Counted from the first letter of the stretch, positions 34,806-43,754 are shown. The stretch: 64,000 nt of DNA from Methylomicrobium lacus_A (GCF_041897535.1 NZ_CP169217.1:2418001-2482000), one strand, 5' to 3'. Translations and numbers: made by a program. Notes: generated from the letters alone by a model not told the origin.

Positions 34806-35573
34806 GTGACAAAAGTTATTGCGGTAACGAATCAAAAAGGCGGCGTCGGCAAGACCACGACCAGCGTCAATCTGACGGCGTCATTGGCGGCGGCCAAGCG
34901 CCGTGTGCTGCTCGTAGACCTCGATCCGCAAGGCAATGCGGCGATGGGCTGCGGCGTCGACAAACAAAAAGTCCCCTATTCCAGCTATCACCTGCTGCTG
35001 GAAGAAGTGCCGGCCGAGCAGACCGTGATCAAACTGCCGGAGCTCGGCTTTTCGGTGATCGCGGGCAACGGCGATCTGACCGCCGCCGAAGTCGCGCTGA
35101 TGGACGCCGAGCGCCGGGAACGGCGGCTGGCCGAGGTCTTGATGCCGATCAAGGCGCAGTACGACTACATCCTGATCGACTGCCCGCCGTCGTTGAACAT
35201 GCTGACCCTGAACGCCTTGGTCGCGGCCGATAGCGTGCTGATTCCGATGCAATGCGAATATTATGCGCTGGAAGGCTTGTCGGCGTTGATGAGTACGGTC
35301 AAAAGCATTCAGGACACGGTCAATCCCGCTTTGCATCTGGAAGGCATTCTACGGACCATGTTTGACGACCGCAGCCGCCTGACCAAGGACGTCTCCGAGC
35401 AATTGGTCGAGTATTTCGGCGACAAGGTGTTCAGAACCTGCGTGCCGAGAAACATCAGGCTCGCCGAAGCGCCGAGTCATGGCCTGCCGGTTTTAGCCTA
35501 CGACAAAACCTCGCGCGGCGCCCTGGCGTATCTCGCGCTGGCCGGCGAAATGTTGAGAAAAGAGAAAAAATAA
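34806..35573 (+). CDS. parA: Chromosome partitioning ATPase ParA (Soj)
   Basis: A 255-residue deviant-Walker ATPase that binds the nucleoid and moves ParB-parS complexes. The deviant Walker A is KGGVGKTTTSVNL near residues 11-23, and Walker B-like IDCPPSLNMLTLNAL lies in the middle. Translation starts at GTG, preceded by TAGGATAAA. It is followed three bases later by parB. The pair belongs to the chromosomal Soj/Spo0J type, as shown by the gidAB context. Confidence 0.94.
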   Translation: MTKVIAVTNQKGGVGKTTTSVNLTASLAAAKRRVLLVDLDPQGNAAMGCGVDKQKVPYSSYHLLLEEVPAEQTVIKLPELGFSVIAGNGDLTAAEVALMDAERRERRLAEVLMPIKAQYDYILIDCPPSLNMLTLNALVAADSVLIPMQCEYYALEGLSALMSTVKSIQDTVNPALHLEGILRTMFDDRSRLTKDVSEQLVEYFGDKVFRTCVPRNIRLAEAPSHGLPVLAYDKTSRGALAYLALAGEMLRKEKK

Positions 35574-35576
35574 GGC

Positions 35577-36446
35577 ATGTCGATCAAAAAACGTGGATTA
35601 AGTCGCGGCCTCGATGCGTTGCTGGGTGATGTTTCAATCACCAAAGCGGAAGTCACATCGACGTCACCTGCGCACGCCTTGCATACCCTGCCGATCGAGT
35701 TTCTGCAACGCGGAAAATACCAGCCGCGGCGGGACATCAATCCGGAAAAATTGCAGGAATTGGCCGATTCGATCAAGGCGCAGGGTGTGATTCAGCCGGT
35801 CGTGGTGCGGCAGCTCGACAGCGAAAAATACGAGATCGTTGCCGGCGAGCGGCGCTGGCGCGCGGCGCAACTGGCCGGCTTGCATGAAGTGCCGGTTGTG
35901 GTCAAGGACATCGACGACCGCACCGCGATGGCGGTCGCATTGATCGAAAACATCCAGCGCGAGGATTTGAACCCGCTCGAAGAGGCGGAAGCCCTGGCGC
36001 GCCTGCTCGACGAATTCGACATGACGCATCAGCAGATCGCGGATGCGGTCGGCAAATCGCGGGCGACCGTGACCAATCTGTTGCGCTTGCTGGATTTGCA
36101 TCCGGAAGTCAAAAAACTGTTGTTGAACAAACACATCGAAATGGGGCATGCGCGCGCTCTGCTCGGGCTGGACGGACAGAAACAGGTCGCGGCCGCGCAT
36201 AAAATCGACAAGGAAGGCTTGACGGTCAGAGCCGCCGAAAGGTTGGTCAGAGAGCTCCAGTCTCCTACCGACAAGCCGGAAAAAGATAGAGTCATCGACA
36301 AGGATACCTTGCGCCTGCAGGAAGATCTGACCTCACGCTTGGGCGCCAAGGTCTCGATCGCCCATAAAAAGAACGGGGCGGGCAAGCTGATTATCGCCTA
36401 TTCCAGTCTGGAAGAGCTCGATGGGATCATCGGGCAGATCAAGTAA
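35577..36446 (+). CDS. parB: Chromosome partitioning protein ParB (Spo0J)
   Basis: A 289-residue CTP-dependent clamp that loads at parS and spreads on DNA. The order is an N-terminal ParA-interacting tip (KKRGLSRGLDALLGD), the ParB/Srx CTPase domain with GERRWRAA and ALIENIQREDLNPLEEA, a helix-turn-helix (MTHQQIADAVGKSRATVTNLLRL) and a C-terminal dimer domain. No obvious parS palindrome was noticed in the window by eye. A weak hairpin follows the stop codon. Confidence 0.94.
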   Translation: MSIKKRGLSRGLDALLGDVSITKAEVTSTSPAHALHTLPIEFLQRGKYQPRRDINPEKLQELADSIKAQGVIQPVVVRQLDSEKYEIVAGERRWRAAQLAGLHEVPVVVKDIDDRTAMAVALIENIQREDLNPLEEAEALARLLDEFDMTHQQIADAVGKSRATVTNLLRLLDLHPEVKKLLLNKHIEMGHARALLGLDGQKQVAAAHKIDKEGLTVRAAERLVRELQSPTDKPEKDRVIDKDTLRLQEDLTSRLGAKVSIAHKKNGAGKLIIAYSSLEELDGIIGQIK

Positions 36447-36900
36447 TCCATTCACTACCACCCTCGCAGACTTCGGTTTGCGAAGGTTTGTATTCATAAT
36501 CAATGGCTTATATAGGAATGAGTGCTGCGCCGGCCACCCGGAAGCAAGCAGGAATCCGCGCGGCCCATCATTCTAACGCTTAAGATGATCATAATATTGT
36601 AAAATGAGAAGTTGTGCTATATTTATTTGATGAAATATGGCTACTCACTTTCATTGCCTCATCGATCCACCTTCCGTAACGCCTTATCGGAGGTCGCGCC
36701 CGTTTTGGCGTGAAAATGGTTTCGATGATTACAGGGATTGTTAAGCACAATGATCCGAGCCATTTCATTGCAATCTTTTCCGCCGTCTTTCTAGCCCGTT
36801 CAACAGCGCATCCCCGTGTGTCAGCCTCTCTTCTGGTAAATCCGCTGCGTGTCAGTTTACTGGAGCTATTCCAGTCTATCCATTTTTTACAGGCCTCCTA
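36447..36900. other. Intergenic region upstream of the PstS-like/porin/DGC operon
   Basis: This 454-base gap holds no convincing gene. A weak stem (CTTCG/CGAAG near 36467-36482) lies just after parB. An AT-rich stretch at 36580-36650 with TATATTTATTTGATG could contain the promoter of the downstream operon. A 63-codon open frame at 36710-36901 ends overlapping the next ATG, but it has no recognisable features and a poor initiation site. No c-di-GMP riboswitch pattern was recognised. Confidence 0.45.
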
Positions 36901-37383
36901 ATGCAGCAACCGAGCCATTGGCGGTGTGTTCGTAGCGCCTTCATGTTTCGCTTTACCGCAAAACCGTGGTTAGTCGGCTTATGGGTTTTATTTCGCCTGC
37001 CTAAAATTTTAATCTTCGCCGCACTCATTTCACTGCCGAGTATGGCGGTTCAGGCGGAGGATGCAAAAGTCAGTCTTTTAGACTCGAGCGGCAATGCCAA
37101 ACGGTTGTCAGCCGAAACCGTACGCGAGATTTTCTTTATGCGCCTAAGTTCCTGGCCCGATGGTTCCCCGATCCATGTGTTTGTGCTTCCTGACGATCAC
37201 CCTTTACATGTTCGCTTTGCGAAAGAAATTTTGGGTGTTTATCCGTTTCAACTGCGTTCGGCTTGGGACCGACTGGTGTTTTCAGGCACCGGCGTATCGC
37301 CGACTACGGTGGAATCGTTAGAGGAAATGCGCTCGCGTATCGCGTCGACGCCGGGCGCCATTGGCTATACAGATAAAAAATAA
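36901..37383 (+). CDS. Small PstS-like periplasmic substrate-binding protein
   Basis: A 160-residue protein related to one lobe of phosphate-binding PstS. Residues 1-50 include a hydrophobic export signal (IFAALISLPSMAVQA). The rest has the PstS-like pattern SAETVREIFFMRLSSWPDGSPI, then AWDRLVFSGTG and TPGAIGYTDK. The usual PstS is about twice as long and comes with PstCAB; no permease or ATPase is here. It starts an apparent three-gene operon with a porin-like barrel and a diguanylate cyclase, so it may be a ligand sensor feeding c-di-GMP signalling. The exact start (36901 or a Met 14 codons later) is uncertain. Confidence 0.75.
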   Translation: MQQPSHWRCVRSAFMFRFTAKPWLVGLWVLFRLPKILIFAALISLPSMAVQAEDAKVSLLDSSGNAKRLSAETVREIFFMRLSSWPDGSPIHVFVLPDDHPLHVRFAKEILGVYPFQLRSAWDRLVFSGTGVSPTTVESLEEMRSRIASTPGAIGYTDKK

Positions 37384-37394
37384 GGAGATCATCG

Positions 37395-38684
37395 ATGAGA
37401 TCAATAAACCTTAAGCTTCGTCTCGGCAAAGCCGCTCCGATGATCTTTTGCTCCGCATTGGCCTTGCTCGCGCCTATGGACGCGTCGGCAAAGGAATTTC
37501 TGGACGGGAATGTGAAGGTATATGGCTTTGCCAGCCAGGGAGCGACGTATACCGATCATAACCAGGTATTTGGAACGAGCCGTGACGTAAGTTTGGATTT
37601 CAGAGAGATGGGGCTGATTACTTCGGTAAAGCTGCTGCCGAATTTGCTGATTTCCGCGCAGGGTTTATACCGCGATACCGGCGCTTCCGATACGCAAGGC
37701 ACCCGGCTCGATTTTGCCCAGGCCGATTATAGCGTTCCGCTGTTCGATTCTTCCTTGGTGCTTGGGGCTCGCGGCGGCCGCGTCAAGATTCCGTTCGGTT
37801 TATACAACGATACGCGCGATGTCGTGTGGACCCGGCCTTCGGTATTGTTGCCGCAGTCGATTTATTTCGATACGCTGGCCCTCAGGCAGGCGATGATCGC
37901 GGCTGACGGGGGTATGCTCTATGGGCGTTATACCCATGGCGACCACCGATTCGGCTGGGAATTTATGGCGGCCGAACCGCAGGACAGCACGGGCGGGGCG
38001 ACGGGTTTCCTGACGGGCATTCCTCATGTGCCGGGCCTTCCGAAGTCTGAAGGCAGCTTGGGCGGACGCCCTTTGCTGCTGGGCCGGGCTTTTTATGAGT
38101 GGATGGGCGGGCGTGGAAAGCTGATGTTTTCTATCGTCGACCTGGACCGGGATTTTAGCGCATCCCCTGGGCAGTCCGCATTTTATCAAAACGGCAACAC
38201 CAAAGTGACCTACCCCTTGTTTTCGGCGCAGTACAACGCCGAAAAATGGTCGCTGACCGCCGAATATGGCTGGATCAGCAGTGATCGTAGCGGCTATTCG
38301 ACTGCAAACACCGCATTCATACAAGGCCTGCCGACCTGGAAGCAAAATACTTCCGAGAATTTCTATGTGCAGGGCGAATACCGGTTTACGCCGGAGTTCT
38401 GGGCGGTGCTGCGCTATGATGTGTTGCACCTGAATCGCGACGACCGGGATGGCAGGGAAATGTCCAGATTGTCCGGCGGGTTGGCGCCGGCGCATCGTTT
38501 TTATGCGCGGGACCTGACTGCCGGCGTACGCTGGTCATTCGCCCGCAATTTTTTATTGGCGTCGGATTATCATTATGTGAATGGGACAGCCTGGCTGAAT
38601 GAAGCCGAAAATCCCAACCTTTCAAGTCCGGAAACGTCATCGCATTTCAGTATGGTGACCACGATGCTGTCTTTTCGCTTTTGA
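37395..38684 (+). CDS. Outer-membrane beta-barrel (porin-like) protein
   Basis: A 429-residue exported protein. The signal peptide covers about 1-32, ending MDASA before KEFLDGNVKVYGFASQGA. The mature part is built of alternating strands rich in Tyr, Trp and Gly, and it ends SSHFSMVTTMLSFRF with a terminal Phe, the classical C-terminal signature of BAM-assembled barrels. No specific porin family is named. It lies 11 bases after the PstS-like gene and 8 bases before the cyclase gene, with AAGGAG before its ATG. It could be a channel or an outer-membrane receptor working with its neighbours. Confidence 0.8.
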   Translation: MRSINLKLRLGKAAPMIFCSALALLAPMDASAKEFLDGNVKVYGFASQGATYTDHNQVFGTSRDVSLDFREMGLITSVKLLPNLLISAQGLYRDTGASDTQGTRLDFAQADYSVPLFDSSLVLGARGGRVKIPFGLYNDTRDVVWTRPSVLLPQSIYFDTLALRQAMIAADGGMLYGRYTHGDHRFGWEFMAAEPQDSTGGATGFLTGIPHVPGLPKSEGSLGGRPLLLGRAFYEWMGGRGKLMFSIVDLDRDFSASPGQSAFYQNGNTKVTYPLFSAQYNAEKWSLTAEYGWISSDRSGYSTANTAFIQGLPTWKQNTSENFYVQGEYRFTPEFWAVLRYDVLHLNRDDRDGREMSRLSGGLAPAHRFYARDLTAGVRWSFARNFLLASDYHYVNGTAWLNEAENPNLSSPETSSHFSMVTTMLSFRF

Positions 38685-38692
38685 GGCGTTGA

Positions 38693-40795
38693 ATGGCTGG
38701 TGGATCCCATAAGCTCAGCCGTAAGCCCCGCTTCGCCAGCTTGCATCGCAAGTGGCTGGCATCGCTGAGTTTATTGCTGCTTTCCCTGGGCGCTGCGTTT
38801 AGTGCGCTGAATTACTGGTATCTCGAGGTACAGGTAAAAACCCAGAATGCACAGAGTCAGGCGGCCTGGAGTGCGGAATTTAAAGGCCTTATCAGTCATT
38901 CCGTGGATCGTCTGCAACGGCTCAGCATCGTGATCGCTTCGCTCGGCAATTTGTCCGATCGCCTGAAAAAAAACGGAGGAATGCTCAATTCTGACGAGCT
39001 GGAGCGGCAGTTTTCCAGCGTGCGTTATGAGCTGGATGTCGAACGAATCGTCATTTTCGATAAACAGGGCGAGATTCGCTGGAATTGGTCGCCGGACAGC
39101 AGCAGCTTCCTGTCGATGCAGTCGATGATGACCGCGCTCGAGCATGCGAAAAACAATGAGCAGCCGGAAGCAGCTCTGGATTGTCAGTCGCAGTGCGGAT
39201 TGAACACGGTGATGCCGTTGCTGGCAGACGGCGAACATGTCGGTTTTATTGGCATGAGTCAAAGAATCACCGATCTGGTCGTTGAGTTTTCGACCGCAAC
39301 CGGCGTCGATATCGGCATTCTGGTGCCGACAGGCACTGAAAAAACGGATCAGGCTTTTTCGGGCTGGGGTTTGTACACGGCTGCCTTGACCCATGCTTCG
39401 GCGCTCAAGCCGTTCATTGCAAATCTGTCGGAGCGTTATGTATCGCCGGAGGATATTCCCGCTGCCGTCTGGTTGCCATGGCAGAACAGCTTCTATGTGT
39501 TCAATGCCGTTCCGCTTAAGCACATGATTACCAGCGCTAATGGCTATTTGGTATTCATCTCCGATGTGACCGAGGCCACTTCGGCGTTGAAACAGTCCAA
39601 TCGCAACAGCATGTTGTTGATGTTGGGATCGTTGTTATGTGCGGAAATCTTTTTGTTCCTGCTGCTGCGCAAGCCGCTGCGGCGTTTGAGTCATTTGGCA
39701 ACAACCTTGCCGTTGGTGGCGCAGGGCGGCTATCAGGAGGCTTACCAAGCATTCGGTTTGCATGGCCGTCTCTCCGGCCAACGCGATGAGATCGATATCC
39801 TTTACGAGACGTCGATCGATCTGACTCACCAAATCGAGGAAAGCCAACTGGCCTTGGCTGCCGATAGGGACTTCATCCGGGGCATTCTGGACAGCGTGCA
39901 GGTGATGATCTTGACGCAAACCCGCGACGGCCGGCTGCATACGGTAAACCGGTACATGTCGCAAATGCTGGGCCGATCCCCCGAACAACTGAGGAAAAAT
40001 GCCTTTGTCGATCTGCTCGAAGACGATGAAGGCAAAGAGCAATATCAGGATAACCGGATCAATCTCTTCTCGTCTTCCCTGCATCGTCTCGAACACGAAG
40101 GCTCGATCATCGACGCGAACGGAGAGATGCGCCATATCATCTGGATTCACACCTTTTTGGGCTCGACGCATCAAGACGATGCGGTGGTCCTGTCCGTCGG
40201 CATGGATGCGACCGATCGGATCGTGGCCGAAAATCGCAGCCGCTGGCTTGCCCACCATGACCCGTTGACGGGGCTCGCGAATCGGCTGCGCTTTCATGAG
40301 GAACTCGAAAGAAGCTTTGCCGATGCGGTGCGTAGCGGCAATTCCAGCGCGCTGCTCTTGCTCGATCTGGATTATTTCAAGACGATCAACGATACCAGCG
40401 GTCATGCGGCGGGCGATGCATTGCTGGTCATTCTGGCGAACGAAATGCGTGCGCGTGCGCGCAAGTCGGATCTGATCGCCCGTCTGGGCGGGGATGAGTT
40501 TGCCGTATTGATGCCTACAACGGGCCGCCTCGGCGCCGAAGCCTTTGCGACTTCCTTGAACGAGCGTCTGGCAGAACGCAAGTTTCAGTTCGGTAGTAAG
40601 GAATATAGGATTTCGGCGAGTATCGGCATCGCCTTGTTGCCGCAACATGGCACGAATGTCGAGGAGTTGATGGCAAACGTCGATGTGGCGATGTACGCGG
40701 CGAAAAAAGGCGGTAAAGGCCGTTGGTGTTTGTACACGCCCAATTTGGGATGCCCATCGGGGCAGCAGGCACGGGAAGATTCGCTAGCACGGTGA
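38693..40795 (+). CDS. Membrane diguanylate cyclase with periplasmic sensor, PAS and GGDEF domains
   Basis: The 700-residue protein makes c-di-GMP from two GTP. Domain order: membrane helix about 22-42, periplasmic sensor region of about 265 residues, second helix 307-325, linker/HAMP-like region, PAS domain about 393-510, GGDEF domain about 519-685. The active-site loop is RLGGDEF, with GGDEF at 599-603. The inhibitory I-site is intact as RKSD at 590-593, five residues before it, so product inhibition is expected. There is no EAL domain. With the PstS-like and barrel genes it forms a likely envelope-sensing operon. Confidence 0.92.
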   Translation: MAGGSHKLSRKPRFASLHRKWLASLSLLLLSLGAAFSALNYWYLEVQVKTQNAQSQAAWSAEFKGLISHSVDRLQRLSIVIASLGNLSDRLKKNGGMLNSDELERQFSSVRYELDVERIVIFDKQGEIRWNWSPDSSSFLSMQSMMTALEHAKNNEQPEAALDCQSQCGLNTVMPLLADGEHVGFIGMSQRITDLVVEFSTATGVDIGILVPTGTEKTDQAFSGWGLYTAALTHASALKPFIANLSERYVSPEDIPAAVWLPWQNSFYVFNAVPLKHMITSANGYLVFISDVTEATSALKQSNRNSMLLMLGSLLCAEIFLFLLLRKPLRRLSHLATTLPLVAQGGYQEAYQAFGLHGRLSGQRDEIDILYETSIDLTHQIEESQLALAADRDFIRGILDSVQVMILTQTRDGRLHTVNRYMSQMLGRSPEQLRKNAFVDLLEDDEGKEQYQDNRINLFSSSLHRLEHEGSIIDANGEMRHIIWIHTFLGSTHQDDAVVLSVGMDATDRIVAENRSRWLAHHDPLTGLANRLRFHEELERSFADAVRSGNSSALLLLDLDYFKTINDTSGHAAGDALLVILANEMRARARKSDLIARLGGDEFAVLMPTTGRLGAEAFATSLNERLAERKFQFGSKEYRISASIGIALLPQHGTNVEELMANVDVAMYAAKKGGKGRWCLYTPNLGCPSGQQAREDSLAR

Positions 40796-40848
40796 TATTA
40801 CCTTACCAAGCACAGTTTAATATTCAGTAATAAAGGATTGTTATATTC

Positions 40849-40950
40849 ATGATAGAGAAAATTGGCTTTATTGCACTGCGTCCAGCAAGCATCGCTCGGA
40901 TGCACCGAACTCACCCTACTATTTTTTCCTTCAACACTGAACGCCGCTGA
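40849..40950 (+). CDS. Possible 33-residue leader peptide upstream of the terpene synthase
   Basis: ATG at 40849 opens a short frame (MIEKIGFIALRPAS, then IARMHRTHPTIF) whose TGA ends one base before the terpene synthase ATG at 40952. A possible Shine-Dalgarno, TAAAGGA, precedes it by nine bases. The synthase ATG itself has no clear ribosome-binding site, so translation may be coupled through this frame. It could also be chance. The peptide has no recognised relatives. Confidence 0.35.
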   Translation: MIEKIGFIALRPASIARMHRTHPTIFSFNTERR

Positions 40951-40951
40951 T

Positions 40952-41911
40952 ATGATCAACTACCCAAGACTCGACTGTCCGTTCCCCTCTGCGATCAATC
41001 CACATGCCGATGCCGTCAATAACCATACGTTGAATTGGGTAAAGCAATTTGATCTGGTTGTCGATGAAAAAAATTTCCGTCGCTTACAAAAATCCAAATT
41101 CGGGCGGCTGGCGGCGCGCGCTTATCCGAATGCGCCGTTGGAAGAACTCAAACTGGTTTCGGATTGGAATACCTGGCTGTTTATCCGCGATGATCAATGC
41201 GACGAATCCGGCTTGGGCAAGGATCCGATCAGGCTTTCCGGCGTGCATGCCGAACTTCTTGAAATTCTGCTCGGGCGCGCGCCCGAGAAGTATGATTCGG
41301 CGCTGGCGCATGCCCTGTATGATATCCGCAGCCGTCTGCTTAGAAAAGCCAGTTCGGCATGGATGAGTCGGTTCGTTTATAGCGTGATCGAATATTTCGA
41401 ATCGTCGGTATGGGAGGCGATCAATCGCGCGGACCACAAAATTCCCGATACCGAAACCTATATTCTGATGCGCCCTTATACCGGCGGCCTATACACCGAT
41501 ATTGAATTGATCGATATTACGGAAGACATTTATTTGCCGCTGCATGTGCGTAAAAACGAGGTGATCCAGCGCTTGTCGCTGATGGCCAATAATGTCGTTT
41601 GCTGGTCCAACGACATTATCTCCCACGCCAAAGAGTCGAAGTATCATGACGTGCACAATTTGGTTGCCACCTTGCAGCCGGCACAGCCGTCGCTGCAACA
41701 TGCGATCGATCTGGCGGCCGAAATGACCCGTGCGGAAATCGATGCTTTTGTCGAATTGGAAAAGCAAATCCCTGCGTTTTCAGCGGAAATCGATGGGGAT
41801 GTACAGCGCTATGTTGCCATACTGAGGTCTTGGATGCGCGGCAACCTGGATTGGGCTTATGAATCCAGCCGCTATATCGTCGCAACGGATGACATAGCGC
41901 TGGAGGTATGA
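40952..41911 (+). CDS. Class I terpene synthase (bacterial sesquiterpene/diterpene cyclase-like)
   Basis: The product probably cyclises a prenyl diphosphate after metal-assisted ionisation. In the 319-residue form the Mg2+-binding DDQCDE lies at 80-85 and the NSE triad NDIISHAKE at 220-228. Arg173, about 47 residues before the NSE motif, fits the pyrophosphate sensor, and a C-terminal Arg307-Tyr308 pair completes the active site. This is the full motif set of bacterial class I cyclases. The start at 40952 was preferred; an in-frame TTG at 40862 would add 30 residues with no homology. It is convergent with rnhB. Product unknown; no tailoring P450 is nearby. Confidence 0.88.
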   Translation: MINYPRLDCPFPSAINPHADAVNNHTLNWVKQFDLVVDEKNFRRLQKSKFGRLAARAYPNAPLEELKLVSDWNTWLFIRDDQCDESGLGKDPIRLSGVHAELLEILLGRAPEKYDSALAHALYDIRSRLLRKASSAWMSRFVYSVIEYFESSVWEAINRADHKIPDTETYILMRPYTGGLYTDIELIDITEDIYLPLHVRKNEVIQRLSLMANNVVCWSNDIISHAKESKYHDVHNLVATLQPAQPSLQHAIDLAAEMTRAEIDAFVELEKQIPAFSAEIDGDVQRYVAILRSWMRGNLDWAYESSRYIVATDDIALEV

Positions 41912-41913
41912 AT

Positions 41914-42516
41914 TTAACCGCCTTGGCCGCGAGGGAGCAGGTCATTTACCGGCTTGAAGGATTTGCGGTGAATGGCCAGAGGCCCGAACTGTGCGAGTTC
42001 GACCAGGTGCTGTTTGGTGCCGTAGCCTTTGTGCAGGTCAAACGCGAAGCCGGGAAATTCTCTCGCATAGCCTTCCATGATCAGGTCGCGGTGGACTTTG
42101 GCGAGGATCGAGGCGGCGCTGATGCTGGGGATGATGCGGTCGCCCTGGACGATGGCTTGGGCCGGAATGGATAGAACCGGCAACCTATTGCCGTCGATCA
42201 GCACGCGCTGCGGTTGGGTGGATAGCCGGTTGACCGCCCGCTGCATGGCCAGAAGGGTCGCTTGCAGAATGTTCAGCTGATCGATCTCGCTGACATCGGC
42301 CTCGGCGATAGCCCAGGCAAGCGCTTTTTCCTGAATGATTTGATAAAGCGCCAGCCGTTTTTTTGCACTGAGTGTTTTCGAATCGGCCAGACCGTCTATC
42401 GGCCTTTCCGGGTCGAGAATAACCGCGGCCGCAACCACAGGGCCCGCCAACGGGCCGCGGCCCGCTTCATCCACCCCGGCAATCAAGCCGGATTCCACTG
42501 GCGAAAAATCCCGCAT
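41914..42516 (-). CDS. rnhB: Ribonuclease HII
   Basis: A 200-residue RNase HII that cuts RNA strands and single ribonucleotides in RNA-DNA hybrids. The diagnostic GVDEAGRGPLAGPV (Asp16, Glu17) starts near residue 14, and the later Asp residues for two-metal catalysis are in the expected regions (PSISAASILAKVHRD). It ends two bases from the convergent terpene synthase gene. It follows lpxA directly; in most gammaproteobacteria lpxB stands between them. Confidence 0.94.
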   Translation of the reverse strand: MRDFSPVESGLIAGVDEAGRGPLAGPVVAAAVILDPERPIDGLADSKTLSAKKRLALYQIIQEKALAWAIAEADVSEIDQLNILQATLLAMQRAVNRLSTQPQRVLIDGNRLPVLSIPAQAIVQGDRIIPSISAASILAKVHRDLIMEGYAREFPGFAFDLHKGYGTKQHLVELAQFGPLAIHRKSFKPVNDLLPRGQGG

Positions 42517-42537
42517 GCGGTGAACAGGGCTAGCTGG

Positions 42538-43308
42538 CTAGCGTAAAATACCGCGGCTGACATGACGCAAAAAATCGGCCAATTCGGCCAAATTTGCGTT
42601 GTCGTGACCAAGGCTCAGCATTTCCTCGATCGCCTCTTCGAGGCGAAGATTCATCTTGTAGATGATCTTATAGGCCTTTCTGATCAGCCGAATGTCATCC
42701 GGCGAGAAGCCGTTGCGCTCCATCCCGACCGCGTTGATGCCGTGAGGCTTGGTCGGTTTGCCTCCGACCATCACGAACGGCGGCACGTCCTGGGTGATCG
42801 CGCTGCCCATCGCCGCGAAGCTGTGCTGACCGATTTTGGTAAACTGGTGCACCAGCGTGAAACCGCCCAAAATCGCATGGCTGTTTAAAGAGACGTGTCC
42901 GGCCAGGGAGGCGCCGTTCGCCATCACCACATGATCGCCGATCACGCAATCATGCGCGACATGGGTATAGGCCATGAATAAATTGTCGCTGCCGATGCGG
43001 GTGACGCCTTGATCCTGCACCGTGCCGCGGTGCATCGTGGCGAACTCGCGGATCGTGTTACGGTCACCGATTTCGAGCCGGGTCACTTCCGCGGCATATT
43101 TCTTGTCTTGGGGGTCTTCCCCTATCGAGCAGAATTGAAAGATGCGATTGTCTTTACCAATGGAAGTCGGCCCCTTGATCACGACATGCGAGCCGATGAC
43201 AGTACCAGAATCGATCTTCACATCGGGTCCGATCACCGAATAGGGTCCGACAGTAACGTCGCCGGACAATTCGGCGCGTTTATCGATAATGGAGTTAGGA
43301 TCGATCAA
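42538..43308 (-). CDS. lpxA: UDP-N-acetylglucosamine acyltransferase LpxA
   Basis: LpxA adds the first 3-hydroxyacyl chain to UDP-GlcNAc from acyl-ACP, starting lipid A synthesis. The 256-residue protein is a left-handed beta-helix of hexapeptide repeats, with FCSIGEDPQDKKY, a catalytic His in MAYTHVAHDC and the motif GGFTLVHQFTKIGQ. Translation appears to start at TTG two bases after the fabZ stop, so coupling with fabZ is likely. The C-terminal helices of the trimer are present. lpxB, usually next, is absent here. Confidence 0.94.
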   Translation of the reverse strand: MIDPNSIIDKRAELSGDVTVGPYSVIGPDVKIDSGTVIGSHVVIKGPTSIGKDNRIFQFCSIGEDPQDKKYAAEVTRLEIGDRNTIREFATMHRGTVQDQGVTRIGSDNLFMAYTHVAHDCVIGDHVVMANGASLAGHVSLNSHAILGGFTLVHQFTKIGQHSFAAMGSAITQDVPPFVMVGGKPTKPHGINAVGMERNGFSPDDIRLIRKAYKIIYKMNLRLEEAIEEMLSLGHDNANLAELADFLRHVSRGILR

Positions 43309-43310
43309 AA

Positions 43311-43754
43311 TTAATTTACCACGGCAGCACAGCGGATTTCAGCGCTGGCGACGAATTCGCCATCGACTTCGGCAGAGCAATCGAATGCCCAGATATTGCG
43401 TTTGCTTTTCAAGAACTTGGCTTCCAGCATCAATTGGTCACCAGGAACCACAGGTCGCTTGAATTTGGCCTTGTCGACGCTGACCAGATAATAAATCATG
43501 CCGGCAAGTTCCTCGCGAGCGGTTTCAGACGCCAGAAGGCCGGTCGTTTGCGCCATCGCTTCGATGATCAATACGCCCGGCATGATCGGTTTCTGCGGAA
43601 AATGGCCTTGAAAAAAAGGCTCGTTGTAGGTGACATTCTTAACCCCCAGCAACCTGACTCCAGGCTCACATGCGATGACCTTGTCGACGAGTAGAAAAGG
43701 ATAGCGATGTGGTAAAAAGTCTTGTATTTGTAAAATATCTAACTTAATTGACAT
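43311..43754 (-). CDS. fabZ: 3-hydroxyacyl-ACP dehydratase FabZ
   Basis: A 147-residue hotdog-fold enzyme that dehydrates 3-hydroxyacyl-ACP, competing with LpxA for the same acyl chains. FLPHRYPFLLVDKV and FQGHFPQKPIMPGVLIIEAM contain the catalytic His and Glu. It lies two bases before lpxA, a common pairing that balances fatty acid and lipid A synthesis. Upstream, 139 bases separate it from skp, where lpxD is usually found. Confidence 0.94.
   Translation of the reverse strand: MSIKLDILQIQDFLPHRYPFLLVDKVIACEPGVRLLGVKNVTYNEPFFQGHFPQKPIMPGVLIIEAMAQTTGLLASETAREELAGMIYYLVSVDKAKFKRPVVPGDQLMLEAKFLKSKRNIWAFDCSAEVDGEFVASAEIRCAAVVN

Noticed and set aside
36560..36720. c-di-GMP riboswitch ahead of the cyclase operon
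   Set aside because: The conserved GEMM-type blocks were not found; the stretch only shows AT-rich promoter-like DNA.
36710..36901. 63-codon open frame ending at the PstS-like start
   Set aside because: No good ribosome-binding site, no recognisable domain and a composition unlike neighbouring proteins. The overlap with the next ATG alone is not enough.
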